DNA of 64,000 nt from contig NBIV01000035.1 in NCBI GenBank assembly GCA_003194525.1, forward strand, positions 310,001 through 374,000. Reading direction: 5' to 3'. The position numbers were made by a program, and so were the translations under genes. This DNA is from Gracilariopsis chorda (taxonomy: Eukaryota; Rhodophyta; Florideophyceae; Gracilariales; Gracilariaceae). The notes under the pieces were generated by a model. That model did no database searches. It had not been told where the DNA came from and saw nothing but the letters and a program-made list of their open reading frames with translations. This document shows positions 51,400-62,400 of the stretch, piece after piece (the first letter of the stretch is position 1; each line of letters starts with the position of its first letter).

Positions 51400-52551
51400 A
51401 TGTCTGCGCTTAGAAGATTGATTCCATCTGCACGCGCTCTCCAACGCTCAGTGGTGACGTCATGTCATCGCAGCCACAACATTGCAAGGTGCGACCGACA
51501 TAAATCCCTTGCATCAATACGTTGGCAAACTACACTCAGTCAGAAATCGGAGGAAGAACCTCCTGTAGAAGAAAAACCAGATCTCAATTCTATGCAAGCT
51601 TCACAGGCGGAAAAAAGAGATGACAATGGAGCTGAATCGAAGGAGGGAAAGGATCAAAAACCTGGCGCCATTGGTGGCTTCATGCGCGGTCTTATTGGAG
51701 GTCAAGCAGTAGCTGTGGAGGATGCGTTTATCGCTGAAGCAAAAAAGCAGGGCGTCAATATACCCCCACCGCCTCCACAGCGCCGAGCGGACCTTGTTCC
51801 AATAAAACGCAAAAAGCGGCAAGAGGAAGGAGACGAAACCGACACAATACGCGATCGAATCTTTGGCCGTTTCGCTGGCTCTGCGTTTATGAAGGGCGCC
51901 TTCCAAGCCAAGGAGCGCATTCAAGAGCATATAGATGAGAGCGATAATCCTATTATCAATATGTTCAGAAGTATCTATGATCGGTTCTTCGCGGAGAATG
52001 AGATGGCTATGGTTGTCAGGGAGATCCGCGATGAAGAGCCGTCGTTCCGGATTTCGGAGTTCTTGCATCAAGTTGAGACAGAGCTTGTGCCAAGAATTTT
52101 GGGAGCTTACCTTCGTGGAGATAAACAGATTTTGAAGGAAAGCTGTACTGGGGACGCCTTTGAGATGCTCAATGCATCGATACGTGAAAGAGCCACTGAA
52201 GGGATTGTGATGGATACGAACATCTTGGATGTTGGAGACGTCGAGCTTACGGCTGCGAAGCTTCTAGAGGACTCCCCAGTTTTGATTGTTACCTTTAATG
52301 CTCAACAGATTAACTGCTTGCGGAACCGCGAGGGGCAAGTTGTTGAAGGGCAGGAAGACGATATCCGTGCGGTTTATTATGCCTGGGCTTTTGCGAAAGA
52401 AGTTGAGTACGAAGACTTCTCACCAATGGGTGGTGGTGTTGGTGCTGATGAGAAAGAGGATGAAAGCAGCGAGAAGAAAGATGAGATGGATGATGGTCGA
52501 CCTTGGAAGCTTATGGAGATGGTCATTCGCGGGGTTCATAGTACAATTTAG
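51400..52551 (+). CDS. TIM44: Mitochondrial import inner membrane translocase subunit TIM44
   Basis: TIM44 tethers mtHsp70 to the TIM23 channel on the matrix side. The first 45 residues (LRRLIPSARALQRSVV...) are a clear mitochondrial presequence. An acidic linker follows, then the N-terminal helical region and the C-terminal Tim44 domain: NPIINMFRSIYDRFFAENEMAMVVREIRDEEPSFRISEFLHQVE, LVPRILGAYLRGD, LKESCTGDAFEMLNASIRER, and VLIVTFNAQQINCLRNREGQVVEGQEDDIRAVYYAWAF. 383 residues against about 430-450 in yeast and animals. The tail is acidic and then ends in a beta-strand typical of the fold. Single exon. Confidence 0.95.
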   Translation: MSALRRLIPSARALQRSVVTSCHRSHNIARCDRHKSLASIRWQTTLSQKSEEEPPVEEKPDLNSMQASQAEKRDDNGAESKEGKDQKPGAIGGFMRGLIGGQAVAVEDAFIAEAKKQGVNIPPPPPQRRADLVPIKRKKRQEEGDETDTIRDRIFGRFAGSAFMKGAFQAKERIQEHIDESDNPIINMFRSIYDRFFAENEMAMVVREIRDEEPSFRISEFLHQVETELVPRILGAYLRGDKQILKESCTGDAFEMLNASIRERATEGIVMDTNILDVGDVELTAAKLLEDSPVLIVTFNAQQINCLRNREGQVVEGQEDDIRAVYYAWAFAKEVEYEDFSPMGGGVGADEKEDESSEKKDEMDDGRPWKLMEMVIRGVHSTI

Positions 52552-52728
52552 TGAAGAGGTCTCGCTTGCATTGCAGTCATTGTAAACGCCAACACTAATC
52601 GCGCTTTGCATTTGTATGCTGGAGCGTTTGCACACATAGACAGCTCATGACGTTAACTTCCGGTGTTTGCCTCATCTAGGAAGAAGAAGTTTGATGGTGA
52701 TTATTGTGAAAAGCAGTGTCCATCTTGA

Positions 52729-53808
52729 TTAATCGGCCGCAGTGAAGTCGACATCCGAATCGCCTCCTGAGCTTCTCTTGATAGCCGTATCTAACCCTTC
52801 AAGCACCATGTCACACTTTTCAACCAGCACATTGAGCGCTTGTGTAACCAAACTATCAGCAGGCATAACGCCAGTGCTTTCGACATCGAAAATGAAGTGA
52901 TCTCTCTTTCTTGTTAGTTCAACATGATCTGAAAATGGTGTTTCTCTTATACATTCACGACACATGGTGCAGTCTCTCGGTCTTCGAACAACGGCATGGT
53001 CATCTTCTATGTCAAATACGTTTGCAGGACAAAGATTCTTTAGCCCCATTGCCAGTTGACCTCTGGCCTCCTTTGTTATTGTAACCTCAGGTAGTAATCT
53101 GTAACTTGCAGTACTAACAGGAGACCACTTTGCATGTTCCTTTCCAATGTTCTTGGTAGCATTCATCTCAATGTGAATGTCCTGCCCCGGGCCCAGTTTT
53201 GCCAGAACGATGTCGTCATGAACTGGAGCTGGAGGGACGGCAAAGCTTTGACCTGGCATTGGAACGTACTTCATATCTCCAGAATAAACTTTGTGACCTT
53301 TGTACAGAACATCTGGAGGAGCTTCATCATCACGAGGAGCGGATTTGTTCATCTCGCACCGAACTTTTAGACTGAACTTAACGGTATTCTGTGTCGTAAC
53401 TTCATCTCCTTTCTTCCACACTGTGAAGCTTCGAGGATCGATTCGTAAAGGTATAAGCCCCAAGCGGTGAGCAAGCATTTCATCATGCATTATGGAGTTA
53501 TTACTGTGAACATAAACAGTCTCAACGGCGATCGAAGGAACTTCCACAAGCAGTATTCGGCGAATGGCATTTGCTATTGGAGCATCTACATGAACCACGT
53601 CGAAAACGACACGATCGGGATCGCAAAACGAGACTTGAATCTCCAAGTTATTCTTGAAATCGTCCATGTTAAGACTGTTGTCGTAACCGAGGGATTCGAA
53701 TGTGCGGGCACCGTACACTCCCACTGGGTTATGGACTTTCTTGAATCCGACGCCAACGCGAGAGCGCATTTTCTCAATGTGAGGCGGGAGTTGAGTGTTC
53801 GTTGCCAT
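52729..53808 (-). CDS. POLR1C: RNA polymerases I and III subunit RPAC1 (AC40, POLR1C)
   Basis: Alpha-like subunit (Rpb3/AC40 family) that pairs with RPAC2 to nucleate Pol I and Pol III assembly. Conserved parts: VHVDAPIANAIRRILLVEVPSIAVETVYVHSNNSIMHDEMLAHRLGLIPLRIDP (first dimerisation domain), GPGQDIHIEMNATKNIGKEHAKWSPVSTASYRLLP and FDVESTGVMPADSLVTQALNVL. The AC40-specific GVYGARTFESLGYDNS N-terminus separates it from RPB3. The inserted domain has four cysteines (CPANVFD...CTMCRECIRE), the archaeal-type Fe-S arrangement. I start at ATG 53808 (GAGATGGCA); an 18-codon upstream extension looks unlike the family. 359 residues. Single exon. Confidence 0.94.
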   Translation of the reverse strand: MATNTQLPPHIEKMRSRVGVGFKKVHNPVGVYGARTFESLGYDNSLNMDDFKNNLEIQVSFCDPDRVVFDVVHVDAPIANAIRRILLVEVPSIAVETVYVHSNNSIMHDEMLAHRLGLIPLRIDPRSFTVWKKGDEVTTQNTVKFSLKVRCEMNKSAPRDDEAPPDVLYKGHKVYSGDMKYVPMPGQSFAVPPAPVHDDIVLAKLGPGQDIHIEMNATKNIGKEHAKWSPVSTASYRLLPEVTITKEARGQLAMGLKNLCPANVFDIEDDHAVVRRPRDCTMCRECIRETPFSDHVELTRKRDHFIFDVESTGVMPADSLVTQALNVLVEKCDMVLEGLDTAIKRSSGGDSDVDFTAAD

Positions 53809-54251
53809 CTCTGTTCCGTCTAAATGAAGTTTAACTATGAAAGCAGAGAGTGCTATTTCCAAACGAGATCCAGTGTTTGTAAGGTTCTACGCCAAGGAGC
53901 TTGGAGCTCTGAAAAACACTTGGAGACTATTTGGAGCTCTCTCCCCCCCTTGACCAAATTAGGAATGATAGAGAGGATGTTAGTTGGCTCAAATGCGGCA
54001 CAAAGTTAGCTGTGGGCTGGCGTACCCTCAAAAGATGTCAAAGACGGTCATTATTCTGTCTTATGCCGCCGGAGCGTGCCTTTCTAAATCGGATTATCGG
54101 GGGATCAAACGCGCCCAACTTTCAAGGGAGTTAAGACTACAGTGCAGTAGGTCGGACACCTTAGCATGCATATGATTTCTGCAATTTTTTGGTACATCAT
54201 CTTCTGAACTTGTGTGCGTCGGATTCTCTAGTACACAAGTTGTTGCAGTCC
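53809..54251. other. POLR1C 5' region and left flank of the MULE insertion
   Basis: The POLR1C promoter should lie here. No gene found. Confidence 0.5.
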
Positions 54252-54260
54252 TGCAGAAAG
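54252..54260 (+). repeat. Target-site duplication, left copy
   Basis: CTGCAGAAA directly before the left terminal repeat; identical to 60434-60442. Confidence 0.93.
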
Positions 54261-54432
54261 GCAAGAGCCGAATCGACACGACGTAGCTGACGTAGGACCT
54301 GCAGCCAATCCGGTAGTGGGGTCCAAAATGTGTGACTCAGCTTTTAGGGGCATATGGGCACATAGAGCACCATATAATGCACAGCCTATGATAGCGTGGG
54401 GTTCAAGATCTGCTGACTTTTAGCTCAACGAC
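54261..54432 (+). repeat. MULE left terminal inverted repeat
   Basis: About 172 bp that match the reverse complement of 60261-60433 with roughly a dozen substitutions by eye. Confidence 0.93.
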
Positions 54433-54852
54433 CAGTCACATTGATGGCATAAAACATGTCAATATCTCATCTCGACGACGTCAAGAGCACGCCGACTTAA
54501 AATCGACGTCAATGGCTGACGTCATCACTTTTTTCTGGTATCGCATCTTTCCGTTTTTGCTACCCCTCCTGTTTCTTTTTTTATTCTATCACTCCCTGAT
54601 ATTCTTGTATTGCCTTCTCTTCGCAACAATTTTGTCATATTGTATCCTTTTGCCTCGTTTTTTAAAGCTTTTAATCGTACTTCTATCAATGGTTCTTGAT
54701 TCAGGTACTTTTTGTATGCGAATTAATAAACATGATGCATGACGATTTCTTACCGATGATGTTTTGTAATACAGATGAATCTTGCTCTTTATTTGATGAC
54801 CATGTCTTGTACACATCCCATCTTCCGATGATAACCCCCATATCTCAAATTT

Positions 54853-56414
54853 GTGGCGAAATTTCTACTCAAACTTTTCTTTGAACACTGGAATAAACGT
54901 AACGGATTCTATACATCGTTTTTTATCGTCCATAGCAATATTTATCCAATCGTGAAGGCTGAAATGTCTTACGACACCCCCATCTCAGCGGTTCGCAGGT
55001 CTCCTCCAGAGTCACAAATGTGCTCTGAGCTTATAAACACCGCTTTGATGGACATGAAGCCGAAACCTGGTGTTTGTATTTGTCCAGATAACGTGAGTGC
55101 ATCGCTATATAATTACTACAGGCGTTAGGAAAAGAATGATAAAAGTCACGCTGACTTTCTTAACAAAATGAGAAAAGATTTCTTGAAAACCTTTACTGGC
55201 AATGATATCACAATTCATATAGTTTTAGTTCCTTTATGTACTAGTAGAAACCACTGGGGATTGTTTGTTGGAAAACGATATATTGGATCTTCTCGTGCGC
55301 GAAGAAACAAGCCAACGGTGTTCTATGGAGATATTTTGCGCTTCACTGTTCCAAATGAAGGTATGAATATCTTCAAAAGGTTATTCGAATATTCCATATT
55401 GGATGGGAAGGGCATTGCGGCTGTGTCCAAGAGAAACTACATGTTGGATAATTTAGGATACAAGCGTCAAAGATACGGTTATAGCTGTGTTTGCTATGTG
55501 ATATCCCTCGCAACTGGATTTGCTGCGGAACGGGTATTAGCTCCTAAAAACCGTACAGAAGCAGTCCTAATAGAAGTCTCACTCATCACTATCGCTGAGC
55601 CGCATAGAAGAGTAGAATACTACAGGTATTCTTGGCTTCTATCTTTTATGAAGTTGTTACTGTGAGTGAAACCCAAAGTTCTTCGTATAGAGCTCATCAC
55701 ATTGATCACTATTTTAATCTGAATGAGGAAGGTCGAACTCGTCTGAAGAAGTTTCCATATTCACTTTTACGACGCTCGGACTTCTTGCCTCCTGTGCGTG
55801 TAAAGCAGCTTCATAAATTGAGCTACGCCAGTGAGTTTGTAGATCATGGGAAGGATCAACAGGAGAATAGGGTCACTGATGTTGACACTTGGAGCCCTGC
55901 AGAAGAGGGAAAGTACGCAGGAGAATATGAAGTAAAGGATGTTGTGGAAGACAGTTCTGCAGAGGAAGGGCAGCATAAAGAGATGGAGTGCGGTAGAGAA
56001 AGTGACATCAATGAAGTTCAGTATGTTGCTAAGACCCTGACTGAGGTTAACATCAAGGATACTACTGCTCTCCTTATAAAGCGACAGCATGCAAATGATA
56101 TCAAAGAAGAGGTACGGAGAAGGATTGAGTATGAGAACTCTAATATGCCGCCAATGCCTCGGAGAATACCGGAGACAAAGGTACGATTTAGATTTCCGCT
56201 AGAACTTGGAAATGTGCCGTTTGAAGTCAAAGAGATCATGAATGAAATCATGGATGGAGTTTTTACAATACCTCTTGGGGGTGTTCTTCGCCAAGATCCT
56301 AATCAAGAGCGTTTTAAATATGTCGGGGAGGTGGAAGACATGATCCAACTTGTCTATACTATCAATCGCGAGAAAGGGTTCCATACGGTTTTCATTACAT
56401 TCCGAAACCAGTGA
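54853..56414 (+). pseudogene. MULE-borne Ulp1-like (C48) cysteine protease, interrupted
   Basis: Three blocks follow one another. 54853-55128 has SQMCSELINTALMDMKPKP, like the N-terminal substrate groove of Ulp1 domains. 55168-55665 carries the catalytic core: NHWGLF (His), VFYGDILRF (Asp) and RQRYGYSCVCYV (Gln and Cys). 55632-56414 is the C-terminal part with an acidic, repeat-poor tail. The first two blocks are separated by a stop codon, the last two by a frame change near 55632-55665, which could be an intron (CTACAG/GTATTC is present) or decay. Ulp1 proteases normally process SUMO; in plant MULEs such captured genes are widespread with unknown role. No SUMO-binding inference is made. Confidence 0.7.
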
Positions 56415-57190
56415 AGAAATACCCAAGGCGAGCCCGTATCCTGACTGCAAGATTTCGTTGTTTGCAGCACAAATTTTGTGCTTCAAGTATAATGCTGTCA
56501 TTGCGGAGCATAACATCTGCGAGATGGAATACCGTCGTAAACTTCAATCATTCCCACGAACCGCTGCATGAAAATGAAGAGACCAACGTAAAGCGTTGTT
56601 TCGCGATGAAGGCGAAACTGCTGAATTACTTTCAGGGTTTTCGAACGAAAGTAAGTGGCATGGCAATGAACATTGGGATGCCCTTTACGATAAATGCTTC
56701 CCGTTCTCTCCGGTTGTCAGTAGTGTGAACTGCACTACTGTCTTTCGGGACTAGAGCACTGTTCGTCAGGACCCCATCCCCAATCGATTTATGCCCATGT
56801 ACCACCCCCAATACTTATCCATGATCACAATCTCCTGAATATGGAACATTTTTCTCTCCGGATTTTGAAACCAAAATCCATACTGCGTCCCATGTCACGA
56901 ACCACCGTCAGGGATATGCAGAAAGTTGACGGGGATGGTGAACCGAAGTTTACATATCACGGAAATACGGATTCATCGCAGATAAAGGAATATGGCGTCA
57001 AAAATGAAGACATTGACGTCAGTAACCTCAGTGACGTGCCAATAGAAATGACGAATCGTTTCATAACAATTTATGCGACGAAAACCACGAGACACCCTCA
57101 CAGATAAAGCCGTTCCTGGAGTTCTACAGCGTCAAAAGGAGCAAAGTTCTTAGCACTATTTCCAAAGGTCAGGCAGAAGAAGCCGATCAT

Positions 57191-59316
57191 ATGACCGAAG
57201 ATATGGATAACATTGAGGAGGTTGACTGCTCTGAACTATTTGAACAGTTTATGTCAATGGACGAAGACGAGGACGTCCCCTACGATTTGTTGGCCATCCC
57301 AAACGATCAGAAGGCCAGCTTTATTGAAACTGTCGTTCACACTGGCGAAGAGAGTGGAGACGCCGTCAACACCAGCTCTTCCGGTGAAGAGATGTCTGCT
57401 GTAAGAGAGGAACCAAACGAATAATTGGATGTAGACGAGGTTTTCAAGGCGGCTGTCATCGCGTGTTTTCGAAGTCTGCAGATAAATGCACCGGGCAGGA
57501 TGTGGTTAAGGAAGTAAGGTATATTTCTGAGTGTCTGGGATTCAGTCTTAAATGCCGGACATTTATCTTTGTTGGCAACAAACCCATGGAGGTTGATTGT
57601 CGCAGTGGGACCGTCACTAACAATCGTGTGTTGAAGAAATGCATATTGAAATGCCGTCAACGGCATGAGAAGCAGCTTTGCGACTTTTCCTTGACGATAA
57701 ACACCCTCAGACCTCAGCGGAAAGAGGATGGTAGATGCTACGTAGCTGACTTCCAAAATTTGACGCACAATCACTCTCCTGCAAAAGATAATGGAGCGAT
57801 TGGGCATCTATCTTCAAATATGCGGTCAGAAGCCGTGCACATGGCAAAGAACTTGCATATGAACCTCGCAGACACCGTTCTATATCTGACCGGCAAATAT
57901 GGGGCCTCTATCAACGTGCGTTCTGTCCGTCAAATCGTAGGCTACAACACGTCTGTTGCAAATCTGAAGGATTTAAAGTGCACCAGACTTCTAGAGAGAC
58001 TAATTTCTCTTCATGAAGAGGACCCACAGAACACTTTTTCCTTTACGTGCGATGCACAAGGTCGGATGACCTCCGCTTGCTGGGCTTTAAAAGAATGGAT
58101 TGAAGATCATAAAAGTTTTGGGGTGGTCCCAGGGATATCGGTTGATTGTAAAGCAATTGCCAATCGTTACGGCTTTCCTCTGTTTACGATAGACGGAAGG
58201 GCTAATGATGGCTTTACGTTTATATATTTCATGGGGTTCATGGCTGGGGAAACGGAGGAGGACTTTTTGCACATGCTAACACGTTTCAGGTCCATGGTAC
58301 CCATCTCTCCTTCACTTAGTTGTATGGATCAAAGTACTGCCTGCATTACAGCCACTGAAATAGAGTTTGGTCCATCGTTCATCTGCTTAGATCAGTGGCA
58401 TCTAAACAAAAATTTGATGAAGAACGTCATCTCTCGTTGTGCAACCATCCGCCGGCCGCAGTGGTGTGACGATATGTCTCCGGATCTCTTCAATCTGCGG
58501 AGGTCTCGCACACTTCGCATTTTCACTAACCAGCGTACTGAGTCCCAAAGAAGCTAATTTGCAGGCTTTAATGAAACAATACCTTCTTGGTATAATTATC
58601 TATACATTAACCGTTCACAGCTTCTAGTAGCTTGCTTCAGAATTGCGGCAGTTCCACGTCTCTACCTTTTTCAGGGTTCAGGATACACAGAATCGTCAAA
58701 TGCTGCTTATCGAGCACATGTGCTGTCAAAAAGGGTTTCCTTCACCAATATTCCTCTACTAATGAAATCGATACCGACCAAGAGAGCAGGCACACGAAAC
58801 GAAGCTCGTTTGGGCGCCCTTTCTCCAGTTAGCTCCCGCACAAGATCTATAAGAGATTGTCAGATACCACTTCCACCGGAGATACTTGACGAAATGATTC
58901 TGGAGCATACAATTTATGGCCTTCGCAAGTTCAAAGAGCTAAGTGTCGTGAAGGCCAAAAACTATTTGGTCTGCAATGCCTCAGTTCTTTTTCCAGCAGA
59001 GGTGGAATGGCTTTAGCTCAGCCTTGAAGAAGAAGCCTCTATTAGTGCTATGGCCTGTTTCAAGCTCAGTTGGAGCGTCCACTTACTCAAAAAAGTGCAA
59101 CAACCTCCACCTTCCGCAGAAAGACTTTTAAAAGTTCTTTTTGCAAGGCGTGAAATAGATGACGAAGACGGTGGGGATTGTGAATGGCTTGTCAGATGCG
59201 ACTGTCAAAAATCCCCATCTATGGGCTTCCCGTGTCGACACATAATGAGATGTGCCATGGTGTACGGAGAAATAGCTGAACGACAACTGGACGTCAAAGA
59301 AGTCTTAGATGAATAA
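57191..59316 (+). pseudogene. MULE transposase with FAR1-like zinc module and SWIM finger, frameshifted
   Basis: 57191-57424 encodes an acidic N-terminal region. 57463-58557 holds a FAR1/WRKY-GCM1-like module (VDCRSG, LCDFSLTI, THNHSP) and the MULE DDE core: first Asp in ISVDCKAIANRYGFPLF, then FMGFMAGETEEDFLHML, second Asp in SCMDQSTACI, the CLDQWHLNKN block (usual C..H), and the third acidic residue in TNQRTES. A frameshift follows right after it (about 58545); the other frame continues NLQALMKQYL. 58720-59016 and 59050-59316 continue with the SWIM zinc finger CDCQKSPSMGFPCRH. At least three frame breaks are visible, some possibly introns. Confidence 0.85.
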
Positions 59317-59406
59317 ATTGAGCTCCACACTCTGTTTGATGACTATTGGAAGGTAGATTCGAACCAATTTGATTACGTCAACATATTTGTACTTCGAAAA
59401 CAAGCT

Positions 59407-59841
59407 TTGGTTCTCGATATGATGAGACTGAAAGAAAAGATGGGCACAGAAGATGTAGAACGCGGCGAAACGTACGAGGATATCGATCAGTTTCTAGAAC
59501 GACCTTCAGAGAGAGAAGTACGCATATGCGTGAAGTGTTCTGATTCTCAAGCGCTATTTGACCAAATCAAACGAGTGACCTGCAGTCTCGGTCCATATGC
59601 CGAAGATCATTTCCAGCAAGTGCTTCTAACGGCCATCCATAATTATAACGAAGTACGACTTCTATCTATCATAAGGTTCAAGATATATGAACATTGTAAC
59701 AATCCTGAAAAAGACTTTGGAGGTATAGAATGGGCAACTGGGCGTATTCACGTAGTCAAACCTCCAGAAAAGGCTAATTTACGGATAGTGAAGCGTAAAA
59801 AAGCTTCACGGAACGGTTCATTGCAAATAAAAAGTGCCTAA
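59407..59841 (+). pseudogene. MULE 3' ORF, C-terminal transposase tail
   Basis: 144-codon frame after the SWIM finger: an acidic helical part, then FDQIKRVTCSLGPYAEDHFQQVL and a basic end (VKRKKASRNG). It is probably the C-terminal tail of the transposase, separated from it by a stop codon at about 59314. Position inside the element is the only support. Confidence 0.5.
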
Positions 59842-60260
59842 CTAATGGCGATGATGTTAAAGATCACTCGCAAAGGCAATCTTTCGGAGCCGCAGAACCA
59901 TCGAGGACAGAAATCAATAAATCAGTAGAAAAAGCTCGGCACATCTTCAAAAAGCACGAAAGAGGTCAGGTGGTATGTCAAACATTGCTACAGATACAAC
60001 AAATGTTGACTGATCTTATCAACAAAGTTGAAAAACATACTTATAACATAATAGAACTTTCAACTGGGTGCAATGTGCGCTTCACACCAGATGATAGAGT
60101 AGAATTGGCGGTAATAAACGAAAAGCATCGGAAAGAGCGACAGAGATAAGAAGAGAAGCGACGTAGACGCGATGGGGAGGGATTTTTGAATAGTATAGTG
60201 CGCTTTATTTCGGTCCTCTACGGGGACTTCTTGCTCAGTGAGTGGAGTATCTGTATCCAA

Positions 60261-60433
60261 GTCGTTGAGCTACAAGTCAGCAGATCTTGACCTCCACGCT
60301 ATTATAGGCTGTGCATTACACGGTGCTCTATGTGCCCATATGCTCCTGAAAGCTGAGTCACACATTTTGGACCCCACTACTGGACTGGCTGCAGGTTCTA
60401 CGTCAGCTACGTCGTGTCAATTCGGCTCTTGCC
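60261..60433 (-). repeat. MULE right terminal inverted repeat
   Basis: Reverse complement of the left terminal repeat; the outer end reads GGCTCTTGCC on the plus strand. Confidence 0.93.
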
Positions 60434-60442
60434 CTGCAGAAA
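60434..60442 (+). repeat. Target-site duplication, right copy
   Basis: CTGCAGAAA directly after the right terminal repeat; identical to 54252-54260. Confidence 0.93.
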
Positions 60443-61368
60443 CAGGGGCATTGCTTGGATTATTTTGGCACAGTTGATCAAATCTTGTTGATCAGACCCT
60501 GGTTCGACCACTGATGAAAGACTCACTGTTACCGTAGTATTCAACGACATCAACTCGACTGATCAATATATCGACATTGGACAGAAGGCAATCCCCCATT
60601 CCACAAGAAGGTCTTCCATTTTTAGTACTATGCTTGAAAACAGAGATACAATGTACAACATCAACAGTGCGATTTTCGTGACGTAGACAACAGATTCAAC
60701 CGGATTCAACCGGATGCAGTGCGATTCAAGAACTCAAACCGACTCAATGCGATTCAAACTAGAGTCTCATATGGTCCTGTTTGGGAAACCATGACTGTAA
60801 TAGAATAGAATTGTGGGATTCACTGCTACGCACACCCACGCATCTGAGTATGCGTGGTAGATAGTTTCTTGTTAACTATAGCAGCCACTGAGCTCTATAA
60901 AAAGGGTCCAACTGGCCCCGTAAAATGAAGAGAGACCGTCAGGTGTCTGATTGAACTTCCTCTGCTCCCTTCTGACCAACAGCGATGCTATTCAGGTACT
61001 AACTAATTTTTATTGAAGCAGAAGAAAAGCACTTTGTAGTTCATTCGTTGAAAATCACCTCACAATCCCATCATTTTGATCGAATGGGTTAAAAAGTACT
61101 TACCGTGCGCTTCAAAACTATAAGAGTATCGGCCCACACACCCTCTTGTCAGGGCACTAAATAAAAATAAATTCACTTCAGTGGGATTCAAAAGCAAAGT
61201 ATCACATTACAAACGATACTCAAACACTCCCAATAGTTCTGGAGAAATCTATAAAGAGCCTTACAGAGTTATTCGAGACTATAATGTCGCGAAACTGTTT
61301 CCTTGATTTGCGCCAAATTTCAATGAAAGCAAACAATAAAAGAGCCTAAAAGGGTTTCTACCAACGTT
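60443..61368. other. Right flank of the MULE, decayed repeat sequence
   Basis: No ORF of note. GATTCAACCG is repeated in tandem at 60693-60712, and related GATTCAA words recur to 60760. A GAGCTCTATAAAAAGGG TATA-like stretch lies at about 60890. Confidence 0.45.
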
Positions 61369-62400
61369 GTGCTCACTTCTAGTTCCACGACTAAGCTCAA
61401 TTCCACTACCAACATGCCCTGTGAAAAATCACTGACCAAGCAAGAATTGGGGGCGATTATTGTTCTTTACGGCCAGAAAAGAAGCACAAAAACATCGCCT
61501 ACATTACAAGATGGTCTATGTACGTCTTTAACCTCTTTTAAGAAGCACGGTACGCATAAAGAAAGAAACTACGTTTTAGAGGACGAAAAAAACCAATTGA
61601 GATTGCAAAACAAAGGCTTTACCACGAGCCTGAACAGATAAAATAGAATACCATTGCACCGATGAAACTTTTCCAACCGACTGTTTCAATCTCTACTATT
61701 CGATGCGCATTAAATAAAAAACCCATTTGTTCACAAACTAATGAAGAGAGCTTTCTTTTTAACCTCTTAACACAAGAAAAGGGTGTTGAGTGGCCTACTG
61801 AACATTTTACTTAACGAACTACGAAAAAGTGCAATGTTATTTCCTCCTATGAGAAACAGTTAAGCACAGATGTGCGGGATGAATATTCTTCGCGCTGGGA
61901 CGCAATTAGCGCCGAAGAACGTGTGTTTTCACAACTCGCAAAGGGAGCCAGAGGTATTATGGTTTGAGGATGTTCTTCTTATTTCTTAAGAGGACCATTG
62001 GTGGTAATGCATGCGAAGCAGGACTCTAAAAAGTATGAAAAGTTATTAGAGGATCATGTTTTGAATTGGGCTGCTATAACACACATAAAATCGTGTGGAC
62101 TTTTCGAAAAGATAAAAGTCTTATTCAGGTTTCTAACTTCTCTAAGAAGTAGCTTGCTACGACGAACACCACTTTAATGGACTGGCCAAGCAGGGCACCG
62201 GATATGAATCCAATTGAGAGCCTTTGGGAGGTTTTAGCGTGGTGGTTGTACTACAATGCAAGCCAATTTGGTTCGCTTGTTGAGTTGAAAGAGGCCATTT
62301 TGAAAAGTGGGAGAGGCTGGGAGATAAGGTGCTGCACGTAAAATTGAAAGCATGCAGCGTCGCTGAATTGCTGTTTTGGCTAGGCATAGAGCGAAACTAA
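61369..62400 (+). pseudogene. Decayed Tc1/mariner-type transposase
   Basis: Three collinear pieces in different frames. 61369-61641 resembles the N-terminal helix-turn-helix (SLTKQELGAIIVLYGQ). Around 61950-62080 the frame reads GIMV, stop, GCSSYF then KYEKLLEDHVL, matching Tc1 'vMVWGcfs...Y...Le..l' with the Trp codon mutated to TGA. Around 62170-62340, DWPSRAPDMNPIESLWEVL is the unmistakable Tc1 'W..PSxSPDLNPIENLW' block carrying the last catalytic residue region, followed by a +1 frameshift into WERLGDKVL. Terminal repeats and TA duplications were not found. Confidence 0.75.

Larger units (their letters stand above)
54261..60433 (+). mobile_element. Mutator-like element (MULE), 6.17 kb, with Ulp1-type protease gene
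   Basis: Both ends were read directly. Long terminal inverted repeats (54261-54432 and 60261-60433, about 93% identical) start with GGCAAGAGCCGAAT, and a perfect 9-bp direct repeat CTGCAGAAA flanks them. A 9-bp target duplication and long TIRs are hallmarks of the Mutator superfamily. Inside lie a Ulp1-like cysteine protease ORF, a MULE transposase with FAR1-type zinc module and SWIM finger, and several small ORFs, all on the plus strand. Frameshifts and stops show the element is not autonomous now. Confidence 0.93.
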
